This document shows positions 49,303-57,239 of a stretch of DNA of 64,000 nucleotides, in pieces. The number at the start of each line of letters is the position of its first letter. Position 1 is the first letter of the stretch. Source of the DNA: Enterobacter sp. Ag1. Lineage in GTDB: Bacteria; Pseudomonadota; Gammaproteobacteria; Enterobacterales; Enterobacteriaceae. The position numbers and the translations under genes are program-made. A model generated the notes under the pieces. It did no database searches, had not been told where the DNA came from, and worked only from the letters and a program-made list of their open reading frames with translations. Location of the stretch: NCBI GenBank assembly GCA_000277545.1, contig AKXM01000040.1, positions 186,001-250,000 of the forward strand. The letters run 5' to 3'.

Positions 49303-50991
49303 ATGAAAACGCTGTTAATTATTGAACCGGGACTTGGGCAGGCGCGCGCGTATCTCGCGAAGACGCTGCTCGGTGCCGCAGCGCCAAAAGCGCACCTCGA
49401 CATTATTGATAACCCGAACGATGCCGAACTGGCGATTGTCGTTGGCAACGCCATTCCCGCTGATACTTCACTGAACGGCAAAAAGGTGTTCCTGGGCGAT
49501 ATCGATCGCGCGGTGCAGCACCCGGAATTGTTCCTGAACGAAGCGAAAGGTAAGGCTCATACGTACGCCGCGCCGACAGCTGTTGCAACCGCCCCAGCAA
49601 AAGGGCCGAAGCGTATCGTCGCCGTAACGGCCTGCCCGACCGGCGTGGCGCACACGTTTATGGCGGCGGAAGCCATCGAAACCGAAGCGAAAAAACGCGG
49701 CTGGTGGGTGAAGGTTGAAACCCGTGGTTCCGTTGGCGCAGGGAACGCGATTACCCCTGAAGAAGTGGCCGAGGCGGATCTGGTGATTGTGGCGGCGGAT
49801 ATTGAAGTGGATCTGGCTAAATTTGCCGGGAAGCCGATGTACCGCACGTCTACTGGCCTGGCGCTGAAGAAAACGGCTCAGGAGCTGGATAAGGCGCTGG
49901 TCGAGGCCAAACCTTACGAAGCCGCAGGTAAAGCCAGCGCGGCTCAGGAATCCGGCAAAAAAGAAAGCGCCGGGGCGTATCGCCATCTGCTGACGGGGGT
50001 GTCTTACATGCTGCCGATGGTGGTTGCGGGCGGCCTGTGTATTGCGCTCTCCTTTGCCTTCGGTATCACTGCCTTTAAGGAACCTGGTACGCTTGCCGCG
50101 GCGCTGATGCAAATTGGTGGTGGCTCTGCGTTTGCGCTGATGGTCCCGGTTCTGGCGGGGTATATTGCCTTCTCGATTGCGGACCGTCCTGGCCTGACGC
50201 CGGGTCTTATCGGCGGCATGCTGGCCGTTAGCACCGGTTCGGGCTTTATCGGCGGCATCATCGCCGGTTTCCTGGCGGGTTATATCGCGAAGCTGATTAG
50301 CTCGAAGCTGAAGCTGCCACCAAGCATGGAAGCACTGAAGCCGATCCTGATCATTCCGCTGTTCTCAAGCCTGGTTGTTGGCCTGGCAATGATCTACCTG
50401 ATTGGCACCCCGGTGGCTAAAATCCTGGCGGACCTGACCCACTGGCTGCAAACCATGGGCACCGCGAACGCGGTTCTGCTGGGCGCGATTCTGGGTGGCA
50501 TGATGTGTACCGATATGGGCGGCCCGGTGAACAAAGCGGCTTACGCTTTTGGCGTCGGCTTGCTCAGTACCCAGACCTACGCACCAATGGCGGCGATCAT
50601 GGCCGCGGGCATGGTGCCACCGCTGGCGCTGGGCCTGGCTACGCTGGTGGCTCGCCGTAAGTTTGATAAGGCGCAGCAGGAAGGGGGCAAAGCGGCGCTG
50701 GTGCTCGGGCTGTGCTTTATTACCGAAGGGGCGATTCCGTTTGCCGCCCGTGACCCGATGCGCGTGCTGCCTTGCTGCATCATCGGCGGGGCGCTGACGG
50801 GGGCGCTGTCCATGGCTGTTGGCGCGAAACTGATGGCCCCGCACGGCGGCCTGTTTGTCCTGCTGATCCCTGGCGCGATTACTCCGGTGCTGGGTTACCT
50901 GCTGGCGATTGTCGCCGGTACGCTGGTGGCGGGCCTGTCCTACGCCTTCCTCAAACGTCCTGAAACGGAGCTGGCGGCGAAGGTCGCTTAA
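49303..50991 (+). CDS. fruA: PTS fructose transporter EIIBC component
   Basis: Membrane permease that phosphorylates fructose to fructose 1-phosphate during uptake. 562 residues (E. coli 563): a duplicated N-terminal EIIB' domain without the active Cys, an EIIB domain with the phosphorylated Cys111 (TACPTGVAHT), and an EIIC domain with eight or more helices (MLPMVVAGGL onwards). AGGAG precedes the ATG. It ends at a terminator. Confidence 0.97.
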   Translation: MKTLLIIEPGLGQARAYLAKTLLGAAAPKAHLDIIDNPNDAELAIVVGNAIPADTSLNGKKVFLGDIDRAVQHPELFLNEAKGKAHTYAAPTAVATAPAKGPKRIVAVTACPTGVAHTFMAAEAIETEAKKRGWWVKVETRGSVGAGNAITPEEVAEADLVIVAADIEVDLAKFAGKPMYRTSTGLALKKTAQELDKALVEAKPYEAAGKASAAQESGKKESAGAYRHLLTGVSYMLPMVVAGGLCIALSFAFGITAFKEPGTLAAALMQIGGGSAFALMVPVLAGYIAFSIADRPGLTPGLIGGMLAVSTGSGFIGGIIAGFLAGYIAKLISSKLKLPPSMEALKPILIIPLFSSLVVGLAMIYLIGTPVAKILADLTHWLQTMGTANAVLLGAILGGMMCTDMGGPVNKAAYAFGVGLLSTQTYAPMAAIMAAGMVPPLALGLATLVARRKFDKAQQEGGKAALVLGLCFITEGAIPFAARDPMRVLPCCIIGGALTGALSMAVGAKLMAPHGGLFVLLIPGAITPVLGYLLAIVAGTLVAGLSYAFLKRPETELAAKVA

Positions 50992-51004
50992 TCTTCCGCA
51001 CAGC

Positions 51005-51036
51005 TAAAAAACGCCTCGCTAATGCGGGGCGTTTTT
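51005..51036 (+). terminator. fruBKA terminator
   Basis: AAAAAACGCCTCGC and GCGGGGCGTTTTT pair around TAAT with a T run, 14 bp after the fruA stop. Confidence 0.88.
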
Positions 51037-51039
51037 CTT

Positions 51040-51061
51040 TCTATGATCAATCTATGATCAA
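51040..51061. repeat. Tandem 11-bp duplication TCTATGATCAA
   Basis: Two perfect back-to-back copies, 51040-51050 and 51051-51061, just after the fruA terminator. Possibly slippage or a scar at the edge of the variable segment that now carries the toxin-antitoxin pair. Confidence 0.8.
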
Positions 51062-51219
51062 TGTTGCTCTCCGAACAATCCTTAAAGGCCGCTAAGTCAG
51101 TTCCTGAGGCATGTCTCGAGCCTGACTGAAAACCTGCCAGGTCGTTGCACCCCATTTATTCTCACTTTTCACACACCTGCTTTTTCAAGCTTGTTTCTGA
51201 GTGAATAAAAATAAATATT

Positions 51220-51272
51220 TTGGCCTGGCACACAATGAGAGTGTACTATGTACCCATTGGTGTACGTAGTAC
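51220..51272 (+). promoter_or_regulatory. Toxin-antitoxin promoter and operator
   Basis: A -35-like TTGGCC (51220-51225) and -10 TACTAT (51244-51249) are spaced by 18 bp. The -10 lies within an inverted repeat: GTACTATGTAC (51243-51253) and GTACGTAGTAC (51262-51272), matching at 10 of 11 positions, with an 8-bp spacer. That fits autorepression by the antitoxin or the complex. Confidence 0.65.
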
Positions 51273-51291
51273 CCTTAAGGATGAGGGCGCA

Positions 51292-51639
51292 ATGACGCAC
51301 GCTATAACTTTTATTGAGACGACGTTATTTACCCGGCAGATTAAACAGTTTGCGACAGATGATGAACTTAGCGCGTTGCAAAAGGTTTTAATTGGCTCCC
51401 CGGAGAAAGGTGATCTGATTCAGGGCACCGGAGGGTTACGGAAAATCAGAATGGCAACCGGCGTTCGGGGTAAAAGCGGGGGCGCTCGGGTAATCTATTT
51501 TTTTGCAACGGCAGAGATGATTTGGCTGATCATGGCGTGGCCGAAGCACGTAAAAGACAACCTGACGGCAGCAGAAAAAGCTGAACTCAGGAGGCTGACT
51601 AAATTACTAAAAGGTAACGTAGAAAATGAGCTTCTTTAA
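51292..51639 (+). CDS. RelE-family toxin (type II toxin-antitoxin)
   Basis: 115-residue protein of the RelE superfamily (the group of PF06296), whose members are ribosome-dependent or free mRNA interferases. The characteristic central run is GTGGLRKIRMATG followed by GKSGGARVIYFF, then a C-terminal LTAAEKAELRRL helix. The longest frame begins at 51220 but crosses the operator; the ATG at 51292 is preceded by AAGGATGAGGG and is chosen. Its last 14 bases overlap the antitoxin gene. Toxin-first order is that of HigBA- and NadS-type pairs. Absent at this site in E. coli K-12. Activity is inferred. Confidence 0.85.
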   Translation: MTHAITFIETTLFTRQIKQFATDDELSALQKVLIGSPEKGDLIQGTGGLRKIRMATGVRGKSGGARVIYFFATAEMIWLIMAWPKHVKDNLTAAEKAELRRLTKLLKGNVENELL

Positions 51640-51910
51640 TGACCTTAAAACCTCGCTTGAAGAGGCGGTGGAAATTAAAAACGGGGGAAAATTACCCGCG
51701 AAGGTCGTGCGTTATGACGTGGCGGATGTTCGGGCGATAAGGGAACAGCTGAAGGTTTCGCAAAGTGAAATGGCTCAGGCCTTAGGCACCAGCGTTGACA
51801 CGATCAAAAGTTGGGAGTCAAAACGTCGCAATCCCACCGGATTAGCGGCCAAGGTACTGGCTACCATTCAAAGCAATCCTGCATTTTATTATGAGCTGGC
51901 AGCGCACTGA
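51626..51910 (+). CDS. NadS-like helix-turn-helix antitoxin
   Basis: 94-residue DNA-binding protein. An N-terminal segment (FFNDLKTSLEEAVEIKNG) precedes a Cro/C1-type helix-turn-helix (about residues 47-75: VSQSEMAQALGTSVDTIKSW, then ESKRRNP). It resembles the NadS family of antitoxin-like regulators. It overlaps the toxin gene by 14 bp, so the two are coupled. Likely neutralises the toxin and represses the promoter through the inverted repeat upstream. Confidence 0.83.
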   Translation: MSFFNDLKTSLEEAVEIKNGGKLPAKVVRYDVADVRAIREQLKVSQSEMAQALGTSVDTIKSWESKRRNPTGLAAKVLATIQSNPAFYYELAAH

Positions 51911-51952
51911 GTGCAGCTACCAGCAATGACCCTGACGCATCCAGCGACAGCG

Positions 51953-52810
51953 TTATGCCGTCGCTTCCTCGTGCTGTTGTGCTTTAAGCCAGGCAATCTC
52001 TTCGGCCCAGATATCCGGGTTGGTAGTTTCCAGAATTAACGGAATACCATCAAAACGGGCGTCACGCATGATCCAGCTAAACGGCGTGTGGCCGATATTC
52101 CCGAGGCCGAGGCTGTTGTGGCGGTCAACGCGGCTGCCAAACTCGCTTTTGGCATCGTTGAGGTGCATCCCGCGCAGGTATTTGAACCCGACGATACGTT
52201 CGAACTCACTAAAGGTTTTGTCGCAGTCAGCTTCTGTGCGCAGATCGTACCCGGCGGCAAAGGCGTGGCAGGTATCGATGCAGACGCCAACGCGGGATTT
52301 ATCTTCCACGCCGTCAATAATCGCCGCGAGATGCTCAAAGCGGAAACCAAGGTTACTGCCCTGGCCAGCGGTGTTTTCGATGACTGCGGTCACGCCTTCG
52401 GACTTCTCCAGCGCAATGTTAATCGACTCTGCAATGCGCTTCAGGCATTCCTCTTCCGGGATCTGCTTCAGGTGGCTGCCCGGATGGAAATTCAATAGCG
52501 TCAGCCCCAGCTGCTGGCAGCGCACCATTTCGTCGATAAACGCCTCGCGGGATTTTTCCAGCGCATCTTCAACCGGGTGGCCGAGGTTTATCAGGTAGCT
52601 GTCGTGGGGGAGGATTTGGCCTGGGCCATAATGGTATTTTTCGCAGGCGCTCTTAAAGTTGTCGATAACTTCGCTGGTCAGCGGCGCGGCGCGCCACTGG
52701 CGTTGATTCTTGGTGAACAGGGCAAAAGCGGTGGCTTCCAGTTCGTGGGCGCGAATGGCGGCGTTTTCCAGGCCACCCGAGGCGCTAACGTGCGCTCCAA
52801 TAAACTTCAT
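51953..52810 (-). CDS. nfo: Endonuclease IV
   Basis: Zinc-dependent apurinic/apyrimidinic endonuclease of base excision repair, induced by SoxRS in E. coli. 285 residues, same as E. coli. Metal ligands are visible: His69 ([11 protein letters not shown]), His109 (NFHPGSH), Glu145 (IENTAGQG), Asp179/His182 ([13 protein letters not shown]), His216 (HLND), the DRHNSLG pair and Glu261 (ILETTN). No SoxS box was identified. It lies between the toxin-antitoxin pair and yeiH. Confidence 0.97.
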   Translation of the reverse strand: MKFIGAHVSASGGLENAAIRAHELEATAFALFTKNQRQWRAAPLTSEVIDNFKSACEKYHYGPGQILPHDSYLINLGHPVEDALEKSREAFIDEMVRCQQLGLTLLNFHPGSHLKQIPEEECLKRIAESINIALEKSEGVTAVIENTAGQGSNLGFRFEHLAAIIDGVEDKSRVGVCIDTCHAFAAGYDLRTEADCDKTFSEFERIVGFKYLRGMHLNDAKSEFGSRVDRHNSLGLGNIGHTPFSWIMRDARFDGIPLILETTNPDIWAEEIAWLKAQQHEEATA

Positions 52811-52835
52811 CTGTCTTCTCCTGTTTCTTGACGGG

Positions 52836-52872
52836 CAAAACCCGCTATCGGTAGTCCGTCATGATAGCGGGT
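52836..52872 (-). terminator. yeiH terminator candidate
   Basis: ACCCGCTATC (52840-52849) and GATAGCGGGT (52863-52872) are perfect 10-bp arms. On the minus strand the stem is followed by TTTTGCC. It lies 24 bp past the yeiH stop and before nfo. Confidence 0.68.
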
Positions 52873-52896
52873 CAGGAGGCTTTTTTCCGTATTGAA

Positions 52897-53946
52897 TTAT
52901 GCTAACAGGTGATGAATTGCCAGGTTAATGGCCGCGCCGCCGACAATCAGCCAGATGAACAGCACCAGCGCCATAAGCAGCGGGCGAACCCCGGCTTTTT
53001 TCAGGGCACTAACGTGGGTCGTCAGGCCCAGAGCCGCCATCGCCACTGCCAGCAGGAAGGTATCCAGCGTGACCAGCACATTCACCAGCGCCTGTGGCAG
53101 GAAGTGGAAGGAGTTGAAGATCGCCACCACGATAAAGAGTATTGCAAACCACGGGATGGTGATTTTACCGGTTTGCGCCGAGCCAGCCGGTGCCAGAGAT
53201 TTAACGCGGGCGGCCAGGAAAATCAGGAACGGGGCGAGCATCATCACGCGGAGCATTTTGGCAATCACCGCCGCATTTTCCGTTTCCGGGCTAATGGCGT
53301 GCCCTGCGGCAACAACCTGGGCAACTTCATGCATCGTTGACCCGGTGTAAATCCCAAAGGCTTCCGGCGTAAACCAGTGGCTGACGAACGGGTAAATCAT
53401 CGGGTAGATAAAGATAGCCAGCGTCCCGAAGATAACCACGGTGGCTACGGCCACGGTGACTTTACTGGCTTCGGCTTTCACCACCGGTTCGGTGGCAAGT
53501 ACAGCCGCCGCGCCGCAAATACTGCTGCCCGCACCAATCAGCCAGCTGGTTTGTCTGTCCAGACCAAACACTTTCTGGCCGAGCCAGCAGGCGAGGGCGA
53601 AGGTGCTGCACAGCGTCAGGGCGTCAATCACCAGACCGCTGACGCCAACGTCGGCAATCTGCGAAAACGTCAGGCGGAAGCCATACAGAATAATGCCGAG
53701 GCGCAGAAGGTGCTGCTTGGCGAACAGCACGCCGCCGTCGCACTGCTGCCAGATTTTGGGATACACGGTGTTGCCGATTATCATGCCGCACAGGATGGCG
53801 AGCGTCAGGGCGCTAAGGCCGACGCCGGCCACCGCAGGAATGTTGCCAAGCCATAACGCCAGGCCGGTAATGGCGGCGGAAAGCGCCAGCCCCGGTAAAA
53901 AATGCCACAGCGTGTGGCGGCGAGCTTGTACGGTGAGTACTGTCAT
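52897..53946 (-). CDS. yeiH: UPF0324 family membrane protein YeiH
   Basis: Inner-membrane protein of the UPF0324/PSE family with about ten helices, 349 residues as in E. coli. Conserved blocks include RLGIILYGFRLTFSQI, GAGSSICGAAAVLATEPV and HEVAQVVAAG. Role unknown; a sulfate or sulfite link is suggested because its divergent regulator YeiE responds to sulfite in Cronobacter. Start MTVLTVQARRH has GAGAAGG upstream; the longer frame to 54132 crosses the operator and yeiE and is rejected. Confidence 0.95.
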   Translation of the reverse strand: MTVLTVQARRHTLWHFLPGLALSAAITGLALWLGNIPAVAGVGLSALTLAILCGMIIGNTVYPKIWQQCDGGVLFAKQHLLRLGIILYGFRLTFSQIADVGVSGLVIDALTLCSTFALACWLGQKVFGLDRQTSWLIGAGSSICGAAAVLATEPVVKAEASKVTVAVATVVIFGTLAIFIYPMIYPFVSHWFTPEAFGIYTGSTMHEVAQVVAAGHAISPETENAAVIAKMLRVMMLAPFLIFLAARVKSLAPAGSAQTGKITIPWFAILFIVVAIFNSFHFLPQALVNVLVTLDTFLLAVAMAALGLTTHVSALKKAGVRPLLMALVLFIWLIVGGAAINLAIHHLLA

Positions 53947-54000
53947 AACCTTCTCCTCTGTCTTAGGGAAAAGGCTACGCCTGGCTGGCATAAAAATAAA

Positions 54001-54024
54001 ATTGATTATATATTTATAATTAAT
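54001..54024. promoter_or_regulatory. AT-rich dyad between yeiH and yeiE
   Basis: ATTGATTATA and TATAATTAAT are inverted with 9 of 10 matches and a 4-bp spacer, 47 bp before yeiE and 55 bp before yeiH. The position fits a LysR-type operator for YeiE acting on both genes. Confidence 0.6.
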
Positions 54025-54070
54025 CTTTATAAGTGGTAAGCGACGGCTGCCACCACAGGAAATCTCTCTC

Positions 54071-54937
54071 ATGCATATCACGCTGCGGCAGCTGGAAGTC
54101 TTTGCTGAAGTGCTTAAAAGCGGTTCGACCACGCAAGCTTCCCAGATGCTGTCCCTCTCTCAGTCGGCGGTCAGCGCCGCGCTTGCCGATCTTGAAGGTC
54201 AGCTTGGGGTTCAGCTCTTTGACCGAGTGGGGAAGCGCCTCGTGGTAAATGAACACGGCAGGCTGCTCTACCCGCGAGTTGTCGGGCTGCTGGAGCAGGC
54301 CGGTGAAATAGAACAGCTGTTTCGGGAAGATAACGGCGCGATCCGCGTGTATGCCAGCAGCACCATTGGCAACTATATTCTGCCGGAGATGATTGCCCGC
54401 TACCGGCGCGACTTCCCGAAGCTGCCGCTGGAGCTTAGCGTCGGCAACAGCCAGGACGTGATCAACGCGGTGGCGGATTTTCGCGTAGATATTGGCCTGA
54501 TTGAAGGGCCTTGTCATATGGCGGAGCTGGTGACCGAGCCGTGGCTCGACGATGAGCTGGTGGTCTTTGCTTCGCCGGGCAACCCGCTGGTGCACCAGGC
54601 GGTAACGCTGGAAAGCCTGGCAAAGCAGCCGTGGATCCTGCGTGAGCGCGGTTCAGGCACCCGCGAAATCGTCGACTATTTACTGCTTTCGCATCTGCCA
54701 GAGTTTCAGTTGGGTATGGAGCTGGGCAATTCCGAGGCGATCAAACATGCGGTGCGCCACGGGCTGGGCATCAGCTGCCTGTCTCGCCGGGTGATTGCCG
54801 AGCAGCTGGAGAGCGGCTCATTGGTTGAAGTGGCTATTCCCCTCCCTCGTCTGGTGCGGACGCTGTACCGGATCCACCATCGCCAGAAGCATATCTCTAA
54901 CGCGCTGCTGCGTTTTCTGCGCTACTGCGAAGCATAA
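54071..54937 (+). CDS. yeiE: LysR-type regulator YeiE
   Basis: LysR-family DNA-binding regulator of 288 residues (E. coli 293). N-terminal winged helix ([20 protein letters not shown]) and C-terminal effector domain with a conserved [15 protein letters not shown] start. E. coli YeiE controls lysP, yeiH and iron-related genes; the Cronobacter protein senses sulfite. It is divergent from yeiH, and its stop is directly followed by the NtrC-like sites of the next operon. Confidence 0.95.
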   Translation: MHITLRQLEVFAEVLKSGSTTQASQMLSLSQSAVSAALADLEGQLGVQLFDRVGKRLVVNEHGRLLYPRVVGLLEQAGEIEQLFREDNGAIRVYASSTIGNYILPEMIARYRRDFPKLPLELSVGNSQDVINAVADFRVDIGLIEGPCHMAELVTEPWLDDELVVFASPGNPLVHQAVTLESLAKQPWILRERGSGTREIVDYLLLSHLPEFQLGMELGNSEAIKHAVRHGLGISCLSRRVIAEQLESGSLVEVAIPLPRLVRTLYRIHHRQKHISNALLRFLRYCEA

Positions 54938-54973
54938 TGCACCAAAATCTTGCAGCTGCACCTGATTGGGGTG
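54938..54973 (+). promoter_or_regulatory. Two NtrC-like sites upstream of the sigma-54 promoter
   Basis: TGCACCAAAATCTTGCA (54938-54954) fits the NtrC dyad TGCACC-N5-GGTGCA at 10 of 12 defined positions. TGCACCTGATTGGGGTG (54957-54973) fits at about 9 of 12 with one perfect half-site. They start 19 bp apart and lie about 80-110 bp upstream of the -24/-12 element, a normal enhancer distance. Confidence 0.6.
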
Positions 54974-55050
54974 TGGCTGCGAGGCAACCTCACGCCCGTT
55001 AACTTCTTTTTCACCGCAATGTAGCAGCGATCTTCGCGATTCATCGTCGT

Positions 55051-55066
55051 TGGCACATTAGTTGCA
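55051..55066 (+). promoter_or_regulatory. Sigma-54 (RpoN) -24/-12 promoter
   Basis: TGGCAC, five bases (ATTAG), then TTGCA: this agrees with the -24/-12 consensus TGGCAC-N5-TTGCW at every defined base. Transcription would begin about 55078, giving a leader of about 40 nt before the substrate-binding protein gene. Confidence 0.82.
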
Positions 55067-55115
55067 GAATTGAATTCAAAGAATCTTTTGTTTCAATCAG
55101 GCGACGAGGCTGCAC

Positions 55116-55907
55116 ATGACGATGAAAAAATGGTTGTTCTCTTTAGTTGGCGCAACGGTGCTGCTGGCTCAGGCCGGGGCGGTAATGGCCGATCAGCTGC
55201 AGGATATCGAAAAACGCGGCGTGCTGCGCGTAGCGGTTCCGCAGGATTTCCCGCCTTTTGGTTCAGTGAACGCTGACCTGAAACCTCAGGGCTACGACAT
55301 TGATATGGCGGCCTACCTGGCGAAAGGTCTGAAGGTCAAGCTACAGCTGGTGCCGGTCACCAGCGCGAACCGCGTGCCATATCTGCAGACGGACAAAGTT
55401 GACCTGGTCATTTCCAGCCTCGGCAAGAACGCTGAACGTGAAAAAGTCATCGATTTTAGCCGCGCTTACGCCCCGTTCTTCCTTGGCGTGTTCGGGCCGA
55501 AAGATGGCGCAGTGACAGAAGCTAAAGCGCTTAGTGGGAAAACCATTGGCGTGACCCGTGGCGCAGTAGAGGACATGGTATTAACCGACCTCGCGCCGAA
55601 AGACGCCGACGTGAAGCGCTACGAAGACAATAACACTACCATATCCGCCTATCTTTCAGGCCAGGTGCAGTACATCGCCACCGGTAACCTCGTTGTGGCG
55701 GCGATTGCCCGCCAGAGCCCAGCCAAAGCGCCGGTCAGCAAATTTATGCTCAAGGATTCCCCTTGCTACATCGGGCTGAAAAAGAATGAACCTGCGCTGA
55801 AAGCGAAGATGGACGAGCTGATTGGTGAGGCGCTGAAGGACAATACCCTGAACACCTTGTCGCAGAAATGGATGCAGGCGCCGCTGCCTGCCAACCTCGG
55901 CGCTTGA
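55116..55907 (+). CDS. Polar amino acid ABC transporter, substrate-binding protein
   Basis: Periplasmic binding protein of extracellular family 3 (the group that binds Gln, Glu, Arg, Cys and others). 263 residues: signal peptide to about residue 25 (AVMA/DQLQD), then the start of domain I (RGVLRVAVPQDFPPFG) and the family segment (LQTDKVDLVISSLGKNAERE). A further pair of cysteines is not obvious; one lies in DSPCYIG. First gene of a four-gene operon (SBP, two permeases, ATPase) between yeiE and lysP that E. coli K-12 lacks. The ligand is unknown; the sigma-54 promoter points to nitrogen supply. Confidence 0.92.
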   Translation: MTMKKWLFSLVGATVLLAQAGAVMADQLQDIEKRGVLRVAVPQDFPPFGSVNADLKPQGYDIDMAAYLAKGLKVKLQLVPVTSANRVPYLQTDKVDLVISSLGKNAEREKVIDFSRAYAPFFLGVFGPKDGAVTEAKALSGKTIGVTRGAVEDMVLTDLAPKDADVKRYEDNNTTISAYLSGQVQYIATGNLVVAAIARQSPAKAPVSKFMLKDSPCYIGLKKNEPALKAKMDELIGEALKDNTLNTLSQKWMQAPLPANLGA

Positions 55908-55917
55908 GGTGCCGGGG

Positions 55918-56586
55918 ATGACCACGCAACTTGATTTTGCCGGTCTGCTGCCTTACTGGCCGGAGTTATTGTCCGGCCTGTGGGTGACGCTGGGGCTCAC
56001 TTTTATGGCGACGGTCGGTGGCGTGGCTATCGGCATTACCGGGGCGGCCATTCGCAGCGGAAAGCCGGGGCTGTTAAGCCTGGCGTGGGGCGGCTACGTG
56101 GAACTGATTCGCAACACGCCGTTCGTTGTGCAGCTGTTCTTTATTGTGTTTGGGCTCCCTGCGCTGGGGTTAAAGCTCAACGCCGGGGAAGCGGCGCTTA
56201 TCGCGATGTTGATTAACCTCGGGGCTTACAGCACCGAGATTATTCGCGCGGGTATTCAGGTGACGCCGAAAGGGCAGTGGGAAGCGGCTCGCGTGCTGGG
56301 GTTAAGCCGTAGCCAGACCTTTTTACGAGTGGTGCTGCCGCCGTCGCTGAAGCGTATTTATCCGTCGCTGGTCAGCCAGTGCATCATCGTGATGCTGGGC
56401 TCTTCCGTGGTGTCCCAGGTGTCCTGTGAAGATCTGACCTTTGCGGCCAGCCTCATTCAGTCGCGTACCTTCCTCAGCTTCGAGGTCTATCTGGTGACGA
56501 CCTTAATGTACCTGGTGCTGTCGTTAATTATGCGTCAACTGCTGCTGGCGGCAGGGCGGAAATGGTTGGGGAGTGATGTCGGATGA
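55918..56586 (+). CDS. Amino acid ABC transporter permease (first)
   Basis: Inner-membrane permease of the HisM/GlnP family, about 222 residues and five helices. The EAA coupling loop is PKGQWEAARVLGLSRSQTF. The frame opens with a GTG at 55909, but the ATG at 55918 has GAGG eight bases upstream and gives MTTQLDFAGLL, so it is preferred. The last four bases overlap the second permease gene. Confidence 0.92.
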   Translation: MTTQLDFAGLLPYWPELLSGLWVTLGLTFMATVGGVAIGITGAAIRSGKPGLLSLAWGGYVELIRNTPFVVQLFFIVFGLPALGLKLNAGEAALIAMLINLGAYSTEIIRAGIQVTPKGQWEAARVLGLSRSQTFLRVVLPPSLKRIYPSLVSQCIIVMLGSSVVSQVSCEDLTFAASLIQSRTFLSFEVYLVTTLMYLVLSLIMRQLLLAAGRKWLGSDVG

Positions 56587-57239
56587 TGGCGTTTACCGAC
56601 TGGGATATCGTGCGCAACCTGCTGCTGGCGGCCCGCTGGACGGTGCTGCTGTCGCTGATTGCTTTTTTCTGCGGCACTCTGGTGACACTGCCTTTATTGC
56701 TGCTGCGCATGAGCCGCTGGAAATGGCCCAAACGCTTCATCAGCGCCTACGTCGCGCTGTTTCAGGGCACGCCGCTGCTGATGCAGTTGTTCCTCGCTTT
56801 CTTCGGCATTGCGCTGTTTGGCATTGATGTCAGCCCCTGGACGGCGGCCACGCTTGCTCTGACGCTGTTTACCAGCGCGTTTTTGCTGGATATCTGGTAC
56901 GGCAGCATTCGTGCTTTGCCTAAAGGCCAGTGGGAAGCCTGCCGCTGCCTCGGTTTGAGCTTCGGGCAGACGCTGTGCCGGGTCATTGCCCCGCAGGCGA
57001 TGCGTATCGCCGTGGCACCCACGGTTGGGTTTTCGGTGCAGGTCATTAAGGGCACGGCCCTGGCCTCGATCATCGGTTTTGTCGAACTAACCAAAGCCGG
57101 CACCATGCTGAACAACGTCACGTTTGAGCCGTTTAAAGTCTTTGCCCTGGTGGCGCTCGGCTATTTCTTACTTTGCTATCCGCTGTCGCGCTACAGCCGC
57201 TACCTGGAGAAAAAATTTAATGCCGCTCATCACCATTAA
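56583..57239 (+). CDS. Amino acid ABC transporter permease (second)
   Basis: Second HisM/GlnP-type permease, 218 residues, about five helices, EAA loop PKGQWEACRCLGLSFGQTL. ATG overlaps the stop of the first permease (ATGA), and its end overlaps the ATPase gene by 20 bp. Two distinct permeases imply a heterodimeric pore. Confidence 0.92.
   Translation: MMAFTDWDIVRNLLLAARWTVLLSLIAFFCGTLVTLPLLLLRMSRWKWPKRFISAYVALFQGTPLLMQLFLAFFGIALFGIDVSPWTAATLALTLFTSAFLLDIWYGSIRALPKGQWEACRCLGLSFGQTLCRVIAPQAMRIAVAPTVGFSVQVIKGTALASIIGFVELTKAGTMLNNVTFEPFKVFALVALGYFLLCYPLSRYSRYLEKKFNAAHHH

Noticed and set aside
51220..51291. Extended N-terminus of the RelE-like toxin
   Set aside because: It would place coding sequence over the promoter and inverted repeat; the ATG at 51292 has a strong ribosome-binding site and fits the family start.
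53947..54132. Extended N-terminus of YeiH
   Set aside because: Would cross the AT-rich operator and the yeiE start; the shorter start has GAGAAGG and matches E. coli length.
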